This document shows positions 48,237 through 57,586 of a stretch of DNA of 64,000 bases, piece after piece (the stretch's first letter is position 1; each line of letters begins with the position of its first letter). This stretch comes from Gracilibacillus sp. YIM 98692 (GTDB lineage Bacteria; Bacillota; Bacilli; Bacillales; Amphibacillaceae): contig NZ_WIXM01000006.1 in NCBI RefSeq assembly GCF_010993965.1, positions 128,529 through 192,528 on the forward strand, in the 5' to 3' direction. Under the pieces are notes generated by a model, which saw only the letters and a list, made by a program, of their open reading frames with translations, was not told where the DNA came from and made no database searches. Made by a program: the position numbers and the translations under genes.

Positions 48237-48737
48237 TTATGCCGTCTTTATTCGAAATAACGGTTGCCCGTATTCTACTAGTTCTCCATTTTCAACTAAT
48301 ATTTCCGTAATCGTTCCATTTGTTTCTGCTTCAATTTCGTTAAATAGTTTCATTGCTTCTACAATACAAACAGTGCTATCTTCCTGCACTTTATCTCCTA
48401 CTTGAACATAAACAGGTTTATCAGGAGATGGCGAACTATAGAATGTACCTACCATTGGTGATACAATCTCATGGTCATAATCAGCTTTTTCTTCCTTGTC
48501 CGCTTCCATTGTATCAGCTTTTTCATTTGAATCTTTAGATGGTTGTGCTGTTGATTCAGCTGCTTGCTTTTCAACTACCTGAACAGGAGCTTGGTTAGCA
48601 GCAGGGACAACTTCCTGAACATTTGCTTTATTTTTTCTCAATTCAATTTTTGCTCCATTTGCTTCATAAGAAAACTCATCAATAGATGATTGGTCTAATT
48701 TTTCAATTAAAGAATGAATATCTTCTATAGATAACAT
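48237..48737 (-). CDS. accB: Acetyl-CoA carboxylase, biotin carboxyl carrier protein
   Basis: Carries biotin between AccC and the carboxyltransferase. The 166-residue protein has an N-terminal interaction helix ([14 protein letters not shown]), an Ala/Pro/Glu-rich linker, and the biotinyl domain with the modified lysine in EAMKLFNE. The frame extends to 48776, but ATG 48737 aligns with the B. subtilis start (MLNIKEI) and follows AAAGGGTG. Confidence 0.94.
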   Translation of the reverse strand: MLSIEDIHSLIEKLDQSSIDEFSYEANGAKIELRKNKANVQEVVPAANQAPVQVVEKQAAESTAQPSKDSNEKADTMEADKEEKADYDHEIVSPMVGTFYSSPSPDKPVYVQVGDKVQEDSTVCIVEAMKLFNEIEAETNGTITEILVENGELVEYGQPLFRIKTA

Positions 48738-48901
48738 ATATTGCTTGCACCCTTTCATCTTTTTTACATTTAACAACAGGTACTAATAACTCCTTATAAC
48801 ATTTTACGCAATCCAAAAGGAAACTGCAACCTTAAAATTATTCTTGATTAAATGTTTTCATTTATTCCTTTCTTAAATCAAGTGTTCTTTCTAACACAAA
48901 A

Positions 48902-48930
48902 ATTGACAGTTGCTTTAAGCAAACTGTCAA
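48902..48930 (-). terminator. Terminator of the spoIIIA operon
   Basis: Stem TTGACAGTT.GC/GC.AACTGTCAA, then TTTTTG on the minus strand, about 20 bases past the spoIIIAH stop. Confidence 0.88.
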
Positions 48931-48951
48931 TGCTTTCATCATTATTCTATT

Positions 48952-49557
48952 CTAGCTTGGTTGATAAACTACTTCAATATTTACTTCCCCAAATTCATCT
49001 TTTGTATGTTGAATAATTTCATTCGCTTCTTTTTTAGTTAAGGAGTCTGCCTGTACGGTGACAACAATATTATCTTCAGAAACATTTCGAACTAATACTT
49101 GATCATAGTCACTCATACTCTTTATGGTACTTTCTAAAATATTCTCTTTATGCTCAACTTCTTCGATTGCTTTCATCGCTTCATAAGCCTCTGTCTTTTC
49201 ATCTGATGAAGCATCGCTTGACCCAACAATCGATTCCAGTCTTTCCTTTTCTAAACTTCTCTGATTAGTAATTTCCATTCTAACTGCAGCAAAATATTCA
49301 TCAGAATTGATAGAAGATGTATCCATTTGATCACTTTGCTCAGAATCTTCGCCAGAAATAACTTCACCTTCTTCTAGTTCTTCTGATAACTCACCTGACA
49401 TTTCATCAACAGACTGTGAAGTCATTTGATCTTGTCCATTTGGATCTGAATCAATATACGCTAAATCCCCTTCACTTGGTGCGTTCAAATAATAGACACT
49501 TAATACAATCATCAAGCTTAGCATAGTTAGAAGCCATACAGTTTGCTTTTTAAACAT
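48952..49557 (-). CDS. spoIIIAH: Stage III sporulation protein AH
   Basis: Mother-cell half of the SpoIIQ-SpoIIIAH channel spanning the two membranes around the forespore. The roughly 200-residue protein has one N-terminal transmembrane helix (about 7-25), a long acidic Ser/Glu-rich linker, and a C-terminal ring-building-motif domain (about 95-200) of the YscJ/FliF type. Of two adjacent ATGs I prefer the second for spacing to GGAGGG. It is the last gene of the operon. Confidence 0.93.
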   Translation of the reverse strand: MFKKQTVWLLTMLSLMIVLSVYYLNAPSEGDLAYIDSDPNGQDQMTSQSVDEMSGELSEELEEGEVISGEDSEQSDQMDTSSINSDEYFAAVRMEITNQRSLEKERLESIVGSSDASSDEKTEAYEAMKAIEEVEHKENILESTIKSMSDYDQVLVRNVSEDNIVVTVQADSLTKKEANEIIQHTKDEFGEVNIEVVYQPS

Positions 49558-49586
49558 CATTCATCCCTCCGTTAATAATATATTTA

Positions 49587-50225
49587 TTAATTTTTTGGCA
49601 TAACAGAAATTCGATGTGCACCTACATCTAATACTTTTGAAACAGAGTCCATTATCCATTTTTTCACTTCTAGGTTATCTGCACCTTCCGCAACAACTAA
49701 GACCCCTCTAACATCAGGTTTCTTTGTTTGTACTAATAGAGGTACTTCTTGTTCACCTTGACGAATAATAACAACGCTTTGTTCTCTCGTTTCATCATCA
49801 ATTTTCCTAGTGCCTCCATTTTGGTCTGTTTCATTTGTAATCTGAGAACCTATAACTAAATCTTTCTGATACACTTGTTCCGTTGTCGCTTCCAAATTTA
49901 TCATAATTTCAACATTGGAAACTCCTACAATATTTTCAAGCAACGGGATTAAATCCTTTTCATAAGAATCCTCTATTTCCTTTATTTTATCTGTTACATT
50001 CTTCGTTTCATTCTGTTTCCATGCCTCCTCCTCTTCTTCTCTATCATCTTCTACTGATAAGGACGAATCAGGTAAGGTACTCTCTGTTTGATTTACACCA
50101 AATAAATTACTTACTAAAAGAATGAAGACCCCCACCAAACCAATTAAAGCCATATACTGAAACTTTGTTAGTTTCTTATTCGAATTAGTTACATTAGCTT
50201 TTATTTTTGACAGCCATTCAAACAC
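49587..50225 (-). CDS. spoIIIAG: Stage III sporulation protein AG
   Basis: Ring-forming component of the feeding-tube complex. The 212-residue protein has a transmembrane helix (about 25-45), an acidic linker and a C-terminal ring-building domain with VSNVEIMINLEA and VRGVLVVAEGADN. It overlaps the spoIIIAF stop by 8 bp. Confidence 0.93.
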   Translation of the reverse strand: MFEWLSKIKANVTNSNKKLTKFQYMALIGLVGVFILLVSNLFGVNQTESTLPDSSLSVEDDREEEEEAWKQNETKNVTDKIKEIEDSYEKDLIPLLENIVGVSNVEIMINLEATTEQVYQKDLVIGSQITNETDQNGGTRKIDDETREQSVVIIRQGEQEVPLLVQTKKPDVRGVLVVAEGADNLEVKKWIMDSVSKVLDVGAHRISVMPKN

Positions 50226-50811
50226 CCTCTTCCTCCTTCCATTCCATCACTATTACATCTTGATCTACTTGCCATTTTTCAGCTAAAAAATGGACTATTT
50301 CTTGTTTTTCTTCTTCATGCTCATTTGTTTTTGGTTCTGGTTCTCCAATTTGTATATGAACAGGTGTTACTGTTCGATCATTCTTGTTAGCTTCTGTTAA
50401 CTGGACATAAATTCGTTCGATCCCTTCCACATCCGTTGTTTCTTGATCTTCCCAATATACCTCCAGCTTTTCTACTTCCATTTCATAGTCTTCTAGCAAT
50501 TCCTCCTTCACTAAGTTTTCCATCTGGACAACCATCTCTTCTAATACATATGCACGACTAACCGATTCTATTTCACTTTTCTTCTCATTCATTTCATTTT
50601 CTATATTTTCTTCTGTCATAGTCCGAGATGTAGAATCAAATAATTGTTGAAAAAATTGCTCGACATCCACTTTAAAAACAGACAATAATGGTTGCAAAAT
50701 GATTAAAATTAATAACAATCCTATGACTAACTTAACGTATTGTTTCATTTTAGAGCTAGGCAGGATCAAATCAACCAACAGAGCCAAAATCATATAAATG
50801 ATAATTTGCAA
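50218..50811 (-). CDS. spoIIIAF: Stage III sporulation protein AF
   Basis: A 197-residue protein with two N-terminal transmembrane helices (about 3-18 and 28-48) and a soluble C-terminal domain that resembles ring-building motifs. It is required for sigma-G activity after engulfment. The sequence LILPSSKMKQYVKLVIGLLL is typical of the family. Partner of AE and AG in the SpoIIIA complex. Confidence 0.92.
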   Translation of the reverse strand: MQIIIYMILALLVDLILPSSKMKQYVKLVIGLLLILIILQPLLSVFKVDVEQFFQQLFDSTSRTMTEENIENEMNEKKSEIESVSRAYVLEEMVVQMENLVKEELLEDYEMEVEKLEVYWEDQETTDVEGIERIYVQLTEANKNDRTVTPVHIQIGEPEPKTNEHEEEKQEIVHFLAEKWQVDQDVIVMEWKEEEGV

Positions 50812-50848
50812 AATCCAGCTAGATAAAAATTCGATTTCAGCTCACCTC

Positions 50849-52024
50849 CTATCTCACCATCATAGTTAAGTTGCTGGACACAATTAAAATTACTATCGTA
50901 AAAAAGAACATAAAAGACACTAAGAGTAAAGCTGCAAATAGATATAAAATATGTTTCCCAATAATATCTAGACATTCGATAACAGGACCATCTCCAATTG
51001 GTTGTAAGACAGCAGTTGTTATCTTATACATTAAACAAATCGCGAATATTTTAATGGCTGGAAACATGACAATAGCTATTAAAATCACCACTCCTACCAT
51101 TCCAATACCGTTTTTGATTAATATAGTAGCACTAAGAACTGTATCCGTTGCGTCTGTAAATATCCTTCCAATAACGGGGATGAAATTACCTGTTACAAAT
51201 TTAGCAGTTTTCATGGTAATTCCATCCTGTATAGCACTGGCTGCACCTTGAACAGAAATAACTCCTAAAAATACCGTTAATAATATCCCCATTAAACTAA
51301 TGCCGACATTTTTGATTAAATTGGCTAATTTATTGGCTTTATACTGTGGACTAATTGTACTAACAATCTGGAGAATGGCTGAAATTAGAAATAATGGAAT
51401 GACGATTTTTGATATAATTAACACGCTTGTATTAATAAGAAAAATAATAATCGGATGAAAAAAAGATATGGTTAACAGGTGTCCCAATGAAGCTAATATA
51501 CCTAATAAGAGGGGTAGTAATGCTATAAGAAAGCTTTTTGCCATATCAATGGTTTCTATTACATAACGAGTGGCTAACTGGAAACTTTGTAAAGCAATCA
51601 TAATTAACATGATGTAAACAATAGCATAAGCTACTTTACTTACTACTTGTCGTTCAAATGCATTCTGAATGGTTTGTAATAGTAAACAAAAAAGGGTTAA
51701 AAGCATTAAAGTAGCTAACAACTTTCCATTTTCCAAAATTTCATAAAAAAAATAACGAAGAAAGCCTTTTATCCAAGTTTCTAACGTTACTTCACTTTGA
51801 TTCCGTACCATATCCCATAATGATCTTTTTTCTATTTCTGGCAATACATCTTGATATTGATTCCCAAGCTCGTCCCAATAAGCTTCTAATTGACTTCCTT
51901 CGATTAAAGATTGGTAACCATCAAAATTGGAGCCACTATTTTCAACGGAAGCTGCATAAATGTTTGTTGGCATTAGATTGAATAAAATAATTAGCCCAAT
52001 CACTACATGAACGAGATGCTTCAT
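50849..52024 (-). CDS. spoIIIAE: Stage III sporulation protein AE
   Basis: The large polytopic protein of the SpoIIIA complex, with a signal-like N-terminus (KHLVHVVIGLIILFNL), a soluble loop and about seven to eight hydrophobic helices from residue 90 on. The frame runs upstream to 52105, but ATG 52024 with GGAAGGA upstream gives 391 residues, close to the B. subtilis length, and avoids overlap with spoIIIAD. It is thought to form the membrane core of the channel. Confidence 0.93.
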   Translation of the reverse strand: MKHLVHVVIGLIILFNLMPTNIYAASVENSGSNFDGYQSLIEGSQLEAYWDELGNQYQDVLPEIEKRSLWDMVRNQSEVTLETWIKGFLRYFFYEILENGKLLATLMLLTLFCLLLQTIQNAFERQVVSKVAYAIVYIMLIMIALQSFQLATRYVIETIDMAKSFLIALLPLLLGILASLGHLLTISFFHPIIIFLINTSVLIISKIVIPLFLISAILQIVSTISPQYKANKLANLIKNVGISLMGILLTVFLGVISVQGAASAIQDGITMKTAKFVTGNFIPVIGRIFTDATDTVLSATILIKNGIGMVGVVILIAIVMFPAIKIFAICLMYKITTAVLQPIGDGPVIECLDIIGKHILYLFAALLLVSFMFFFTIVILIVSSNLTMMVR

Positions 52025-52043
52025 AGTAAAATCCTTCCCACTA

Positions 52044-52442
52044 TTACGTAATTGGAAAAATGTTAATAATCGTTTCAATAAGAGACTTGAATATTGGTAT
52101 AGCAAGTATCAAGATAAATACTTTACCAATTAATTCTATCTTTACAGCAATGGAATCTAAACCAGCATCTTTCACTATATTAGCACCAATTTCAGCTACA
52201 TAAGATATTCCGATAATTTGCAGAATGGTTTGGATATAGGCTGAGTGAATATTGGCTTTTTCTCCTAGAAAGACAACTAACTGTAATACTTCTTTCACGT
52301 ATTGAATAACGAAAAGGAAAAAATATAATACAGTTAATACAATAAGAAGATAAGCAATAGCTGGTTGTTTGTCTTTTAACAATAAAACAAGTACAGAAGC
52401 AATAACACCGATACTTACTACTTCAAATATTTCCATACTCAT
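52044..52442 (-). CDS. spoIIIAD: Stage III sporulation protein AD
   Basis: A 132-residue membrane protein with four helices. The conserved GISYVAEIGANIVKDAG segment is seen in the middle. Start and the spoIIIAC stop share a base, so translation is coupled. It belongs with AC to the same family. Confidence 0.93.
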   Translation of the reverse strand: MSMEIFEVVSIGVIASVLVLLLKDKQPAIAYLLIVLTVLYFFLFVIQYVKEVLQLVVFLGEKANIHSAYIQTILQIIGISYVAEIGANIVKDAGLDSIAVKIELIGKVFILILAIPIFKSLIETIINIFPIT

Positions 52443-52648
52443 TACCCTTTATAAAAAAACACTGATCTGATCTCTTGGAATAAGTCAGATATGCTATTAA
52501 GCACAAACAATAGTACAATGATAAAACCGACTAAACTTACAAATTGAGCATATTCCTCTTTGCCCATCTGCTTTAAAATAGTATGAATCATAGCTACTAT
52601 GATTCCGATACCTGCTATCTGGAACAATATACTCGTATCCCCTATCAT
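52442..52648 (-). CDS. spoIIIAC: Stage III sporulation protein AC
   Basis: A 68-residue protein with two transmembrane helices and the family block ILKQMGKEEYAQFVSLVGF. Similar in fold to the C-terminal part of AD. Tightly packed between AB and AD. Confidence 0.94.
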   Translation of the reverse strand: MIGDTSILFQIAGIGIIVAMIHTILKQMGKEEYAQFVSLVGFIIVLLFVLNSISDLFQEIRSVFFYKG

Positions 52649-52662
52649 GTGATTACTCCTCT

Positions 52663-53175
52663 CTAAAGCAAGAGTATGGCTAGAAATAATCCTGCTAATA
52701 AACCAAGACTCTTCACCATTTTCCCATAGCGATAATTCATATCTTCTGCCTCTTTTAACTTTCGATCTAAGTGGGTTAGAGCAAGCTGAATATATTTTTG
52801 TTGCTGAACAATATCATGTTGACCTAAAGTTCTGCCAAATTGCTTCATAATTTCTTTTTCCTCTGAAGATAAAAACACAGAATGGCAAAAACGATCGGTT
52901 TCTTTATCCCAAATATCATAGAGACTGATAGGCTCATGTTTTAATTGCTGTGCGACTTGTCTAAAAAAACCAGAAACAGGAGAAGGAATTTGCTGAGAAA
53001 TATTATGACAAGCCTCCATTATAGAAGCCTGACTATAGACAATTTCAGCCTCTAAAATTTGCAATGAACTTTTTAACACTCTAATAAGCTGTGGCCGCTG
53101 CTCTAATTTTTTGGACCATTCATATCCTAACCAGGTTAAAGTAAATACGATAAGTAAAGCTCCAAACCATTTCAT
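52663..53175 (-). CDS. spoIIIAB: Stage III sporulation protein AB
   Basis: A 170-residue protein with an N-terminal helix (about 3-15), a cytoplasmic helical domain similar to type II secretion GspF proteins, and a C-terminal helix. The segment EAEIVYSQASIMEACHNIS is family-typical. The start overlaps the spoIIIAA stop by 4 bp. Confidence 0.93.
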   Translation of the reverse strand: MKWFGALLIVFTLTWLGYEWSKKLEQRPQLIRVLKSSLQILEAEIVYSQASIMEACHNISQQIPSPVSGFFRQVAQQLKHEPISLYDIWDKETDRFCHSVFLSSEEKEIMKQFGRTLGQHDIVQQQKYIQLALTHLDRKLKEAEDMNYRYGKMVKSLGLLAGLFLAILLL

Positions 53176-54095
53176 AGACTATTCACTCTCTGTTTTAAAA
53201 TAGTGCGACCATGTTGGTCTAATATATCAGTTACATCACCAGCTTTTTTTTGATTGGATAGAACAAAAAATCGATCAAACACATTAGCTCGAAACAGTGG
53301 TAATAAAGCCGGTCTTTGCTTTACCTCTTCTAGATCTCTTCCGTGAACGGTGCATATGATACAAACTCCTGCATGGATCGTTTCCATTAAAGCTTGTACA
53401 TCTTTTTCACTTCCAATCTCATCAACTATAATCACCTCTGGTGACATAGAACGCACTAACATCATCATTCCTTCTGACTTTGGACATTTATCCATTACGT
53501 CAACCCTTGAATGAAAGTGATGCTGTGGTACCCCATTTACAGAAGCACATATCTCCGAGCGTTCATCTACGATAGCCGTTTTAAACGTTCTTTTGAATAC
53601 TCCACCACCAGATAAATAACGAGCAATATCTCGAAGAAATGTAGTTTTACCCGATTGCGGGGGACCAATGATTAAACTATTTTTTAACGATGAATCATAG
53701 ATATAAGAAAGATAAGGTTTTGTAAAACCTACCATATCTGTTGCAAGTCGAATATTAAATGATGATACATGTTTAATGGCTTTGACAGAACCATTTTCCA
53801 CAATCACTTCACCAGATATACCAATTCTGTGGCCTCCTGAAATCGTAATATAACCTTGTCTCAATTCCTCTTCTAAACGATACATAGAGTATTCGCTTAT
53901 TCTATTTAAAAATAGGAGGGCTTCTGATTGTGTTAATCTTGTTTTAAAAAGCCAAATGATGTTTGTCCCGTCATTCAACTCAACTGGTTGATTCATTCTT
54001 AGCCTTATTTCTTGAGGCTGAAATCGTTTGTTTTTCATAGCTTGTCTAATCTCACTGGATATTGTTTCTGGAAGTAAATTTAAAATATTTTCCAT
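53172..54095 (-). CDS. spoIIIAA: Stage III sporulation protein AA (ATPase)
   Basis: Motor ATPase of the feeding channel, related to secretion ATPases. The 307-residue protein has an N-terminal R3H-like part, Walker A GPPQSGKT at 144-151, a Walker B in EVIIVDEIGSE, and a sensor His region HAGVCIICTVHG. It heads the eight-gene spoIIIAA-AH operon expressed in the mother cell. Confidence 0.94.
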   Translation of the reverse strand: MENILNLLPETISSEIRQAMKNKRFQPQEIRLRMNQPVELNDGTNIIWLFKTRLTQSEALLFLNRISEYSMYRLEEELRQGYITISGGHRIGISGEVIVENGSVKAIKHVSSFNIRLATDMVGFTKPYLSYIYDSSLKNSLIIGPPQSGKTTFLRDIARYLSGGGVFKRTFKTAIVDERSEICASVNGVPQHHFHSRVDVMDKCPKSEGMMMLVRSMSPEVIIVDEIGSEKDVQALMETIHAGVCIICTVHGRDLEEVKQRPALLPLFRANVFDRFFVLSNQKKAGDVTDILDQHGRTILKQRVNSL

Positions 54096-54131
54096 GAGCT
54101 AGCCCCGCTTTTACTTTTATTATCTAAAACC

Positions 54132-54159
54132 ATTCTATGCATCCTAATATGGGATATTA
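54132..54159 (-). promoter_or_regulatory. Candidate sigma-E promoter of spoIIIA
   Basis: On the minus strand TAATAT (-35 like, 54154-54159) is followed by 14 nt and CATAGAAT (-10 like, 54132-54139), close to the sigma-E consensus ATA-N-CATACAnT. It lies 37 bases upstream of the spoIIIAA start, which fits the known sigma-E control of this operon. Confidence 0.55.
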
Positions 54160-54186
54160 CTATAAGACGCAAAAGTATGAGAATAA

Positions 54187-54213
54187 AAAAAGAGCCGCCA
54201 TATAAGACAGCTC
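54187..54213 (-). terminator. Terminator after efp
   Basis: Stem GAGCUGUC/GGCGGCUC (two G-U pairs) followed on the minus strand by seven T. It insulates efp from the spoIIIA promoter. Confidence 0.8.
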
Positions 54214-54227
54214 CTTCTAAAACTTTA

Positions 54228-54785
54228 TTAAGCTCTTGATACATATTTCCCATCATTGGTACTTATCACTAAGACTTCTCCTTCATTTACGAAAAATGGA
54301 ACTTGAACGGTCAAACCAGTTTCTAAAGTCGCAGGTTTTGTACCCCCACTTGCTGTGTCACCTTTTATTCCAGGCTCTGTTTCCGTTACAGTTAATTCTA
54401 CATTATTTGGCAGGTCAACACCGATCGTTTCCCCTTCGTATGTAAGAATGTTTACTTCCATATTCTCTTTAATGAATTGTAATTCCCTCTCAATTTGATC
54501 TTCTTGTAACTCTATTTGATCAAATGTATTTGTATCCATGAAAGTGTGAACATTACCAGATCCATACAAATACTGCATTTTTCTATTTTCAATATGAGCG
54601 CGGTTTACTTTTTCTCCGCCTCGAAAAGTTTTTTCTTGAATATTGCCATTTCGCAAGTTACGTAATTTAGAGCGAACAAATGCAGCTCCTTTGCCTGGCT
54701 TCACATGTTGAAAATCGATTACTTGCCAAATTTCATTATCTACTTCAATAGTTAGCCCTGTTTTAAAATCGTTTACTGAAATCAT
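54228..54785 (-). CDS. efp: Elongation factor P
   Basis: Relieves ribosome stalling at polyproline stretches. The 185-residue protein has the three beta-barrel domains. The loop-tip lysine K32 in [10 protein letters not shown] is present, the residue that B. subtilis modifies with 5-aminopentanol. The C-terminus ends GKYVSRA. It is 28 bp downstream of papA, the conserved order. Confidence 0.96.
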   Translation of the reverse strand: MISVNDFKTGLTIEVDNEIWQVIDFQHVKPGKGAAFVRSKLRNLRNGNIQEKTFRGGEKVNRAHIENRKMQYLYGSGNVHTFMDTNTFDQIELQEDQIERELQFIKENMEVNILTYEGETIGVDLPNNVELTVTETEPGIKGDTASGGTKPATLETGLTVQVPFFVNEGEVLVISTNDGKYVSRA

Positions 54786-54813
54786 TCAGCTGCCTCCTCT
54801 GATCTAATCTTTA

Positions 54814-55887
54814 TTAACTAGGTAGTTTTGTAAATTCCTTAGGTGCATGTGTTAATCGTTGACTGCCTTCTTCTGTAATTAATAGATCATCCTCTATACG
54901 ACAGCCACCAATATTAGGAACATAAATTCCTGGCTCCACAGTTACGACCATGCCAGCTTGTAACGTTTCTTTTGAACGATATGATAATCCTGGCATTTCA
55001 TGTACATCAAGACCTAATCCATGACCTGTAGAGTGCCCAAAATACTGTCCATATCCTTTTTCTGTTATATAATCTCTGGTAAGTAAATCAGCTTCTTTTG
55101 CTGTGATGCCTGCTTTTAACCCCTCAACTCCTAATTTTTGTGCTTCTAACACCGTCTGATAAATGGTATGTAATTCTTCGCTGATATCCCCAACAGCAAC
55201 AGTCCTTGTAATATCCGAGCTATAACCGTTATATAAAGCACCAAAATCTAATGTAACTAATTCACCAGACGCTATTTCCTTAGTAGAAGCTACCCCATGG
55301 GGCAAAGCAGACCGATAACCGGAAGCTACTATAATATCAAAGCTTGAAGATTGCGCTCCCTTTTTTCTCATATAAAATTCTAATTCTGTTGCAATATCAA
55401 GTTCCTTAACACCTGGCTTAATAAAATTAAGAATATGACTATAGGCATCATCCGCAATTTTACATGCATCCTTTATTATCTTAATCTCATCTTCTGTTTT
55501 AATCAAGCGGATTTTTTCAATAATTCCTTGTGTTGGAATAAACTCACACGATAATTGTTTTTTATATTGCTCAAACGAAGCATATGTTATATCATTTTTC
55601 TCAAATCCCAGTGTTTCAATGTTCAATTCATCTGCTACATTTTTGACTTCCTCATGAATAGGTACTTTATGTTCTCTTATAGTAAACCCTTTCACTTGCT
55701 CTTTTGCTTGTTCCGTATATCGAAAATCAGTAATAAAATAGGCTTGATTTTTCGTAATAACTGCAACCCCAGATGTTCCGGTAAAGCCGGTGATATATCT
55801 ACGGTTTATAGCACTTGTCACTAACAGTGCATCCACCTTTTCTTTTTGAAGCAAATCTCGCAATTTTTGTAAACGTTCCTCCATCAA
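54814..55887 (-). CDS. papA: Xaa-Pro dipeptidase/aminopeptidase (YqhT/PapA)
   Basis: M24 metallopeptidase that releases N-terminal residues before proline. The 357-residue protein has an N-terminal creatinase domain and a pita-bread catalytic domain. The metal ligands are visible in LDFGALYNGYSSDITRT (two Asp), GHSTGHGLGLDVHE (His), VEPGIY (Glu) and the final DDLLITEEG. It is followed directly by efp, an association that fits proline-rich protein metabolism. Confidence 0.9.
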   Translation of the reverse strand: MMEERLQKLRDLLQKEKVDALLVTSAINRRYITGFTGTSGVAVITKNQAYFITDFRYTEQAKEQVKGFTIREHKVPIHEEVKNVADELNIETLGFEKNDITYASFEQYKKQLSCEFIPTQGIIEKIRLIKTEDEIKIIKDACKIADDAYSHILNFIKPGVKELDIATELEFYMRKKGAQSSSFDIIVASGYRSALPHGVASTKEIASGELVTLDFGALYNGYSSDITRTVAVGDISEELHTIYQTVLEAQKLGVEGLKAGITAKEADLLTRDYITEKGYGQYFGHSTGHGLGLDVHEMPGLSYRSKETLQAGMVVTVEPGIYVPNIGGCRIEDDLLITEEGSQRLTHAPKEFTKLPS

Positions 55888-55911
55888 TCTCCCTCCCGTT
55901 GATATGTTATA

Positions 55912-56343
55912 TTACTTTTCACCTATGAAGTACATAGCAGCTAGTTGATAACCTTTCGTTCCTAACCCGACAATTTGTCCTTCACAAACTGGTGCTAACA
56001 TAGAATGGTGTCTAAAGGATTCCCTTTTATGCACATTTGAAATATGTACTTCTATTACAGGTGCGGATATAGAGCTAATCGCATCTCTTAATGCAATACT
56101 TGTATGTGTGTATGCACCCGGATTAAAAATAATACCATCAAATTGGCTTTCTGCTTCATGAAGAATGTCAATAAGCTCCCCTTCATGATTAGATTGTTTT
56201 GCTTCTATTTGATATGAGTGCGATGATAGCAGTGATTGAAGATCGGCTTCAATATCTGCTAATGTCTCTTTTCCATAAACATCTGGTTCTCTCTGACCTA
56301 ACCGATTTAAGTTAGGACCATTTAACATGAGAAGCTTCCCCAT
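55912..56343 (-). CDS. aroQ: Type II 3-dehydroquinate dehydratase
   Basis: Dehydrates 3-dehydroquinate in the shikimate pathway. The 143-residue protein has the NGPNLNRLGQREPDVYG active-site lid with catalytic Arg and Tyr, FNPGAYTHTS, and the catalytic His in EVHISN. It lies 24 bp upstream of papA. Confidence 0.95.
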   Translation of the reverse strand: MGKLLMLNGPNLNRLGQREPDVYGKETLADIEADLQSLLSSHSYQIEAKQSNHEGELIDILHEAESQFDGIIFNPGAYTHTSIALRDAISSISAPVIEVHISNVHKRESFRHHSMLAPVCEGQIVGLGTKGYQLAAMYFIGEK

Positions 56344-56391
56344 TTTTACACCTTCCTCCTACACTGATCCCCTTCATCATAACATATAAAC

Positions 56392-56889
56392 CTAACTATT
56401 TTCAGTTTTTTGTAAGTGATAAGTGAAGGAAATAGAGTATCCAACAAAAACACCGTATAAAATAAATATACAAATAGTCGTAACAATGGTATTGCTATCT
56501 AAATCATAGAAAGCCGGTATATTAGGAAATATGGGTTCTAATAGCCAGAATAATAAAAACCATAAGGCAATCCCATACACAAGTCCTGGCCAAATACTTT
56601 CAAACTTCTTACATAGCACATAATAGATAAAAGCAACTATTATGGATAAGATGCTTATAATCAAAACTGAAATCATTTGCCCTAACCATTGATCGGTCCA
56701 TGCTGTTTGCAGCCATGATCGCAACACAAAACTTTTCGGTGTAATCTTTGTAAAGTTGAAAAAGCCGGCAATGGAATGAATAACACTCCAAATCAGCCCC
56801 CCAAAAAAACCAATACTTATTATCTTTGAAACCATTGTTTGCGTTGATTGATTTACTGATTGTCTTTGATTTCTTCTTTGATATCGCAT
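56392..56889 (-). CDS. yqhR: Membrane protein YqhR
   Basis: A 165-residue protein with a basic N-terminal tail (RYQRRNQRQS) and four predicted transmembrane helices (about 20-43, 70-92, 97-118, 133-155). The family is conserved in Bacilli with no known role. Its place between yqhP and aroQ matches B. subtilis, except that yqhQ is missing. The 291-base gap between this gene and yqhP is AT-rich; I see no gene in it, only presumed divergent promoters. Confidence 0.85.
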   Translation of the reverse strand: MRYQRRNQRQSVNQSTQTMVSKIISIGFFGGLIWSVIHSIAGFFNFTKITPKSFVLRSWLQTAWTDQWLGQMISVLIISILSIIVAFIYYVLCKKFESIWPGLVYGIALWFLLFWLLEPIFPNIPAFYDLDSNTIVTTICIFILYGVFVGYSISFTYHLQKTENS

Positions 56890-57180
56890 ATATGATCACC
56901 TCATTTTATAGGGTATCCCATTGTTAATCATTTCATCCAATTGAAGTGTTCCCCTAGTTATTTTTTTCATAATTTTATACAATAGAGATATAAATAAAAT
57001 ACATCCGCTAATTTAAACTTTTTATAAAACATTTTAAATAAAGGGCTTACATTGCTATGATATAAGCATACACTTTAAATAAGCGTATAAAATTTTTTAA
57101 AATTTTTGTATATAATGGTAAAGAAATGGGGTATATATATTAATAAAGATGCGTTTCTTTACCGAAAGGAGGCTATATAT

Positions 57181-57567
57181 TTGAGAAAATATATATCTTG
57201 GCTTATTTATATTTTAATTGGTTTAGCTGTCGTAGGGTTTGTGGGTAACTTATTAACAGATACTTTAGGATTATTAATGAATTTATTTATAACTGCATGT
57301 ATTGGTGCGGTTATCTTTGGTCTATTCTATTTCTTTTTGATGCGACCAAGATCAACAAATGAACTGAAGAAATACCGCAAAGCAGTGAAACAATCAAAAC
57401 AGAAATACAAACATCTCTCGCATAAACAAAATGGAAAACAGACCTTTAAACCAAACATGTATAAAAAATCAAGTGCTTTAAAATCATCACGGAGAAATGT
57501 TCCTCACTTACGAGTAATAGAAGGAAACAAAGAAAAAGAAAAGAAAAAGAACAGAGCTTCGTTATAA
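57181..57567 (+). CDS. yqhP: SA1362/YqhP family membrane protein
   Basis: A 128-residue protein with two hydrophobic helices (about 5-25 and 33-55), then a long, very basic soluble tail rich in Lys/Ser. I start at TTG 57181 because AAAGGAGG lies just upstream; the longer frame to 57106 lacks this. The basic tail suggests contact with nucleic acid or lipid head groups, which is inference only. Function unknown. Confidence 0.82.
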   Translation: MRKYISWLIYILIGLAVVGFVGNLLTDTLGLLMNLFITACIGAVIFGLFYFFLMRPRSTNELKKYRKAVKQSKQKYKHLSHKQNGKQTFKPNMYKKSSALKSSRRNVPHLRVIEGNKEKEKKKNRASL

Positions 57568-57579
57568 CGAGGCTCTGTT
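57550..57579. terminator. Bidirectional terminator between yqhP and yqhO
   Basis: Stem AACAGAGC.TCGTT/AACGA.GCTCTGTT with T-runs, containing the yqhP stop codon and lying before the convergent yqhO stop. Confidence 0.85.
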
Positions 57580-57586
57580 CTTTTTT

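Noticed and set aside
50871-51251. 126-codon plus-strand frame opposite spoIIIAE
   Set aside because: Shadow frame of a hydrophobic gene; no upstream signals.
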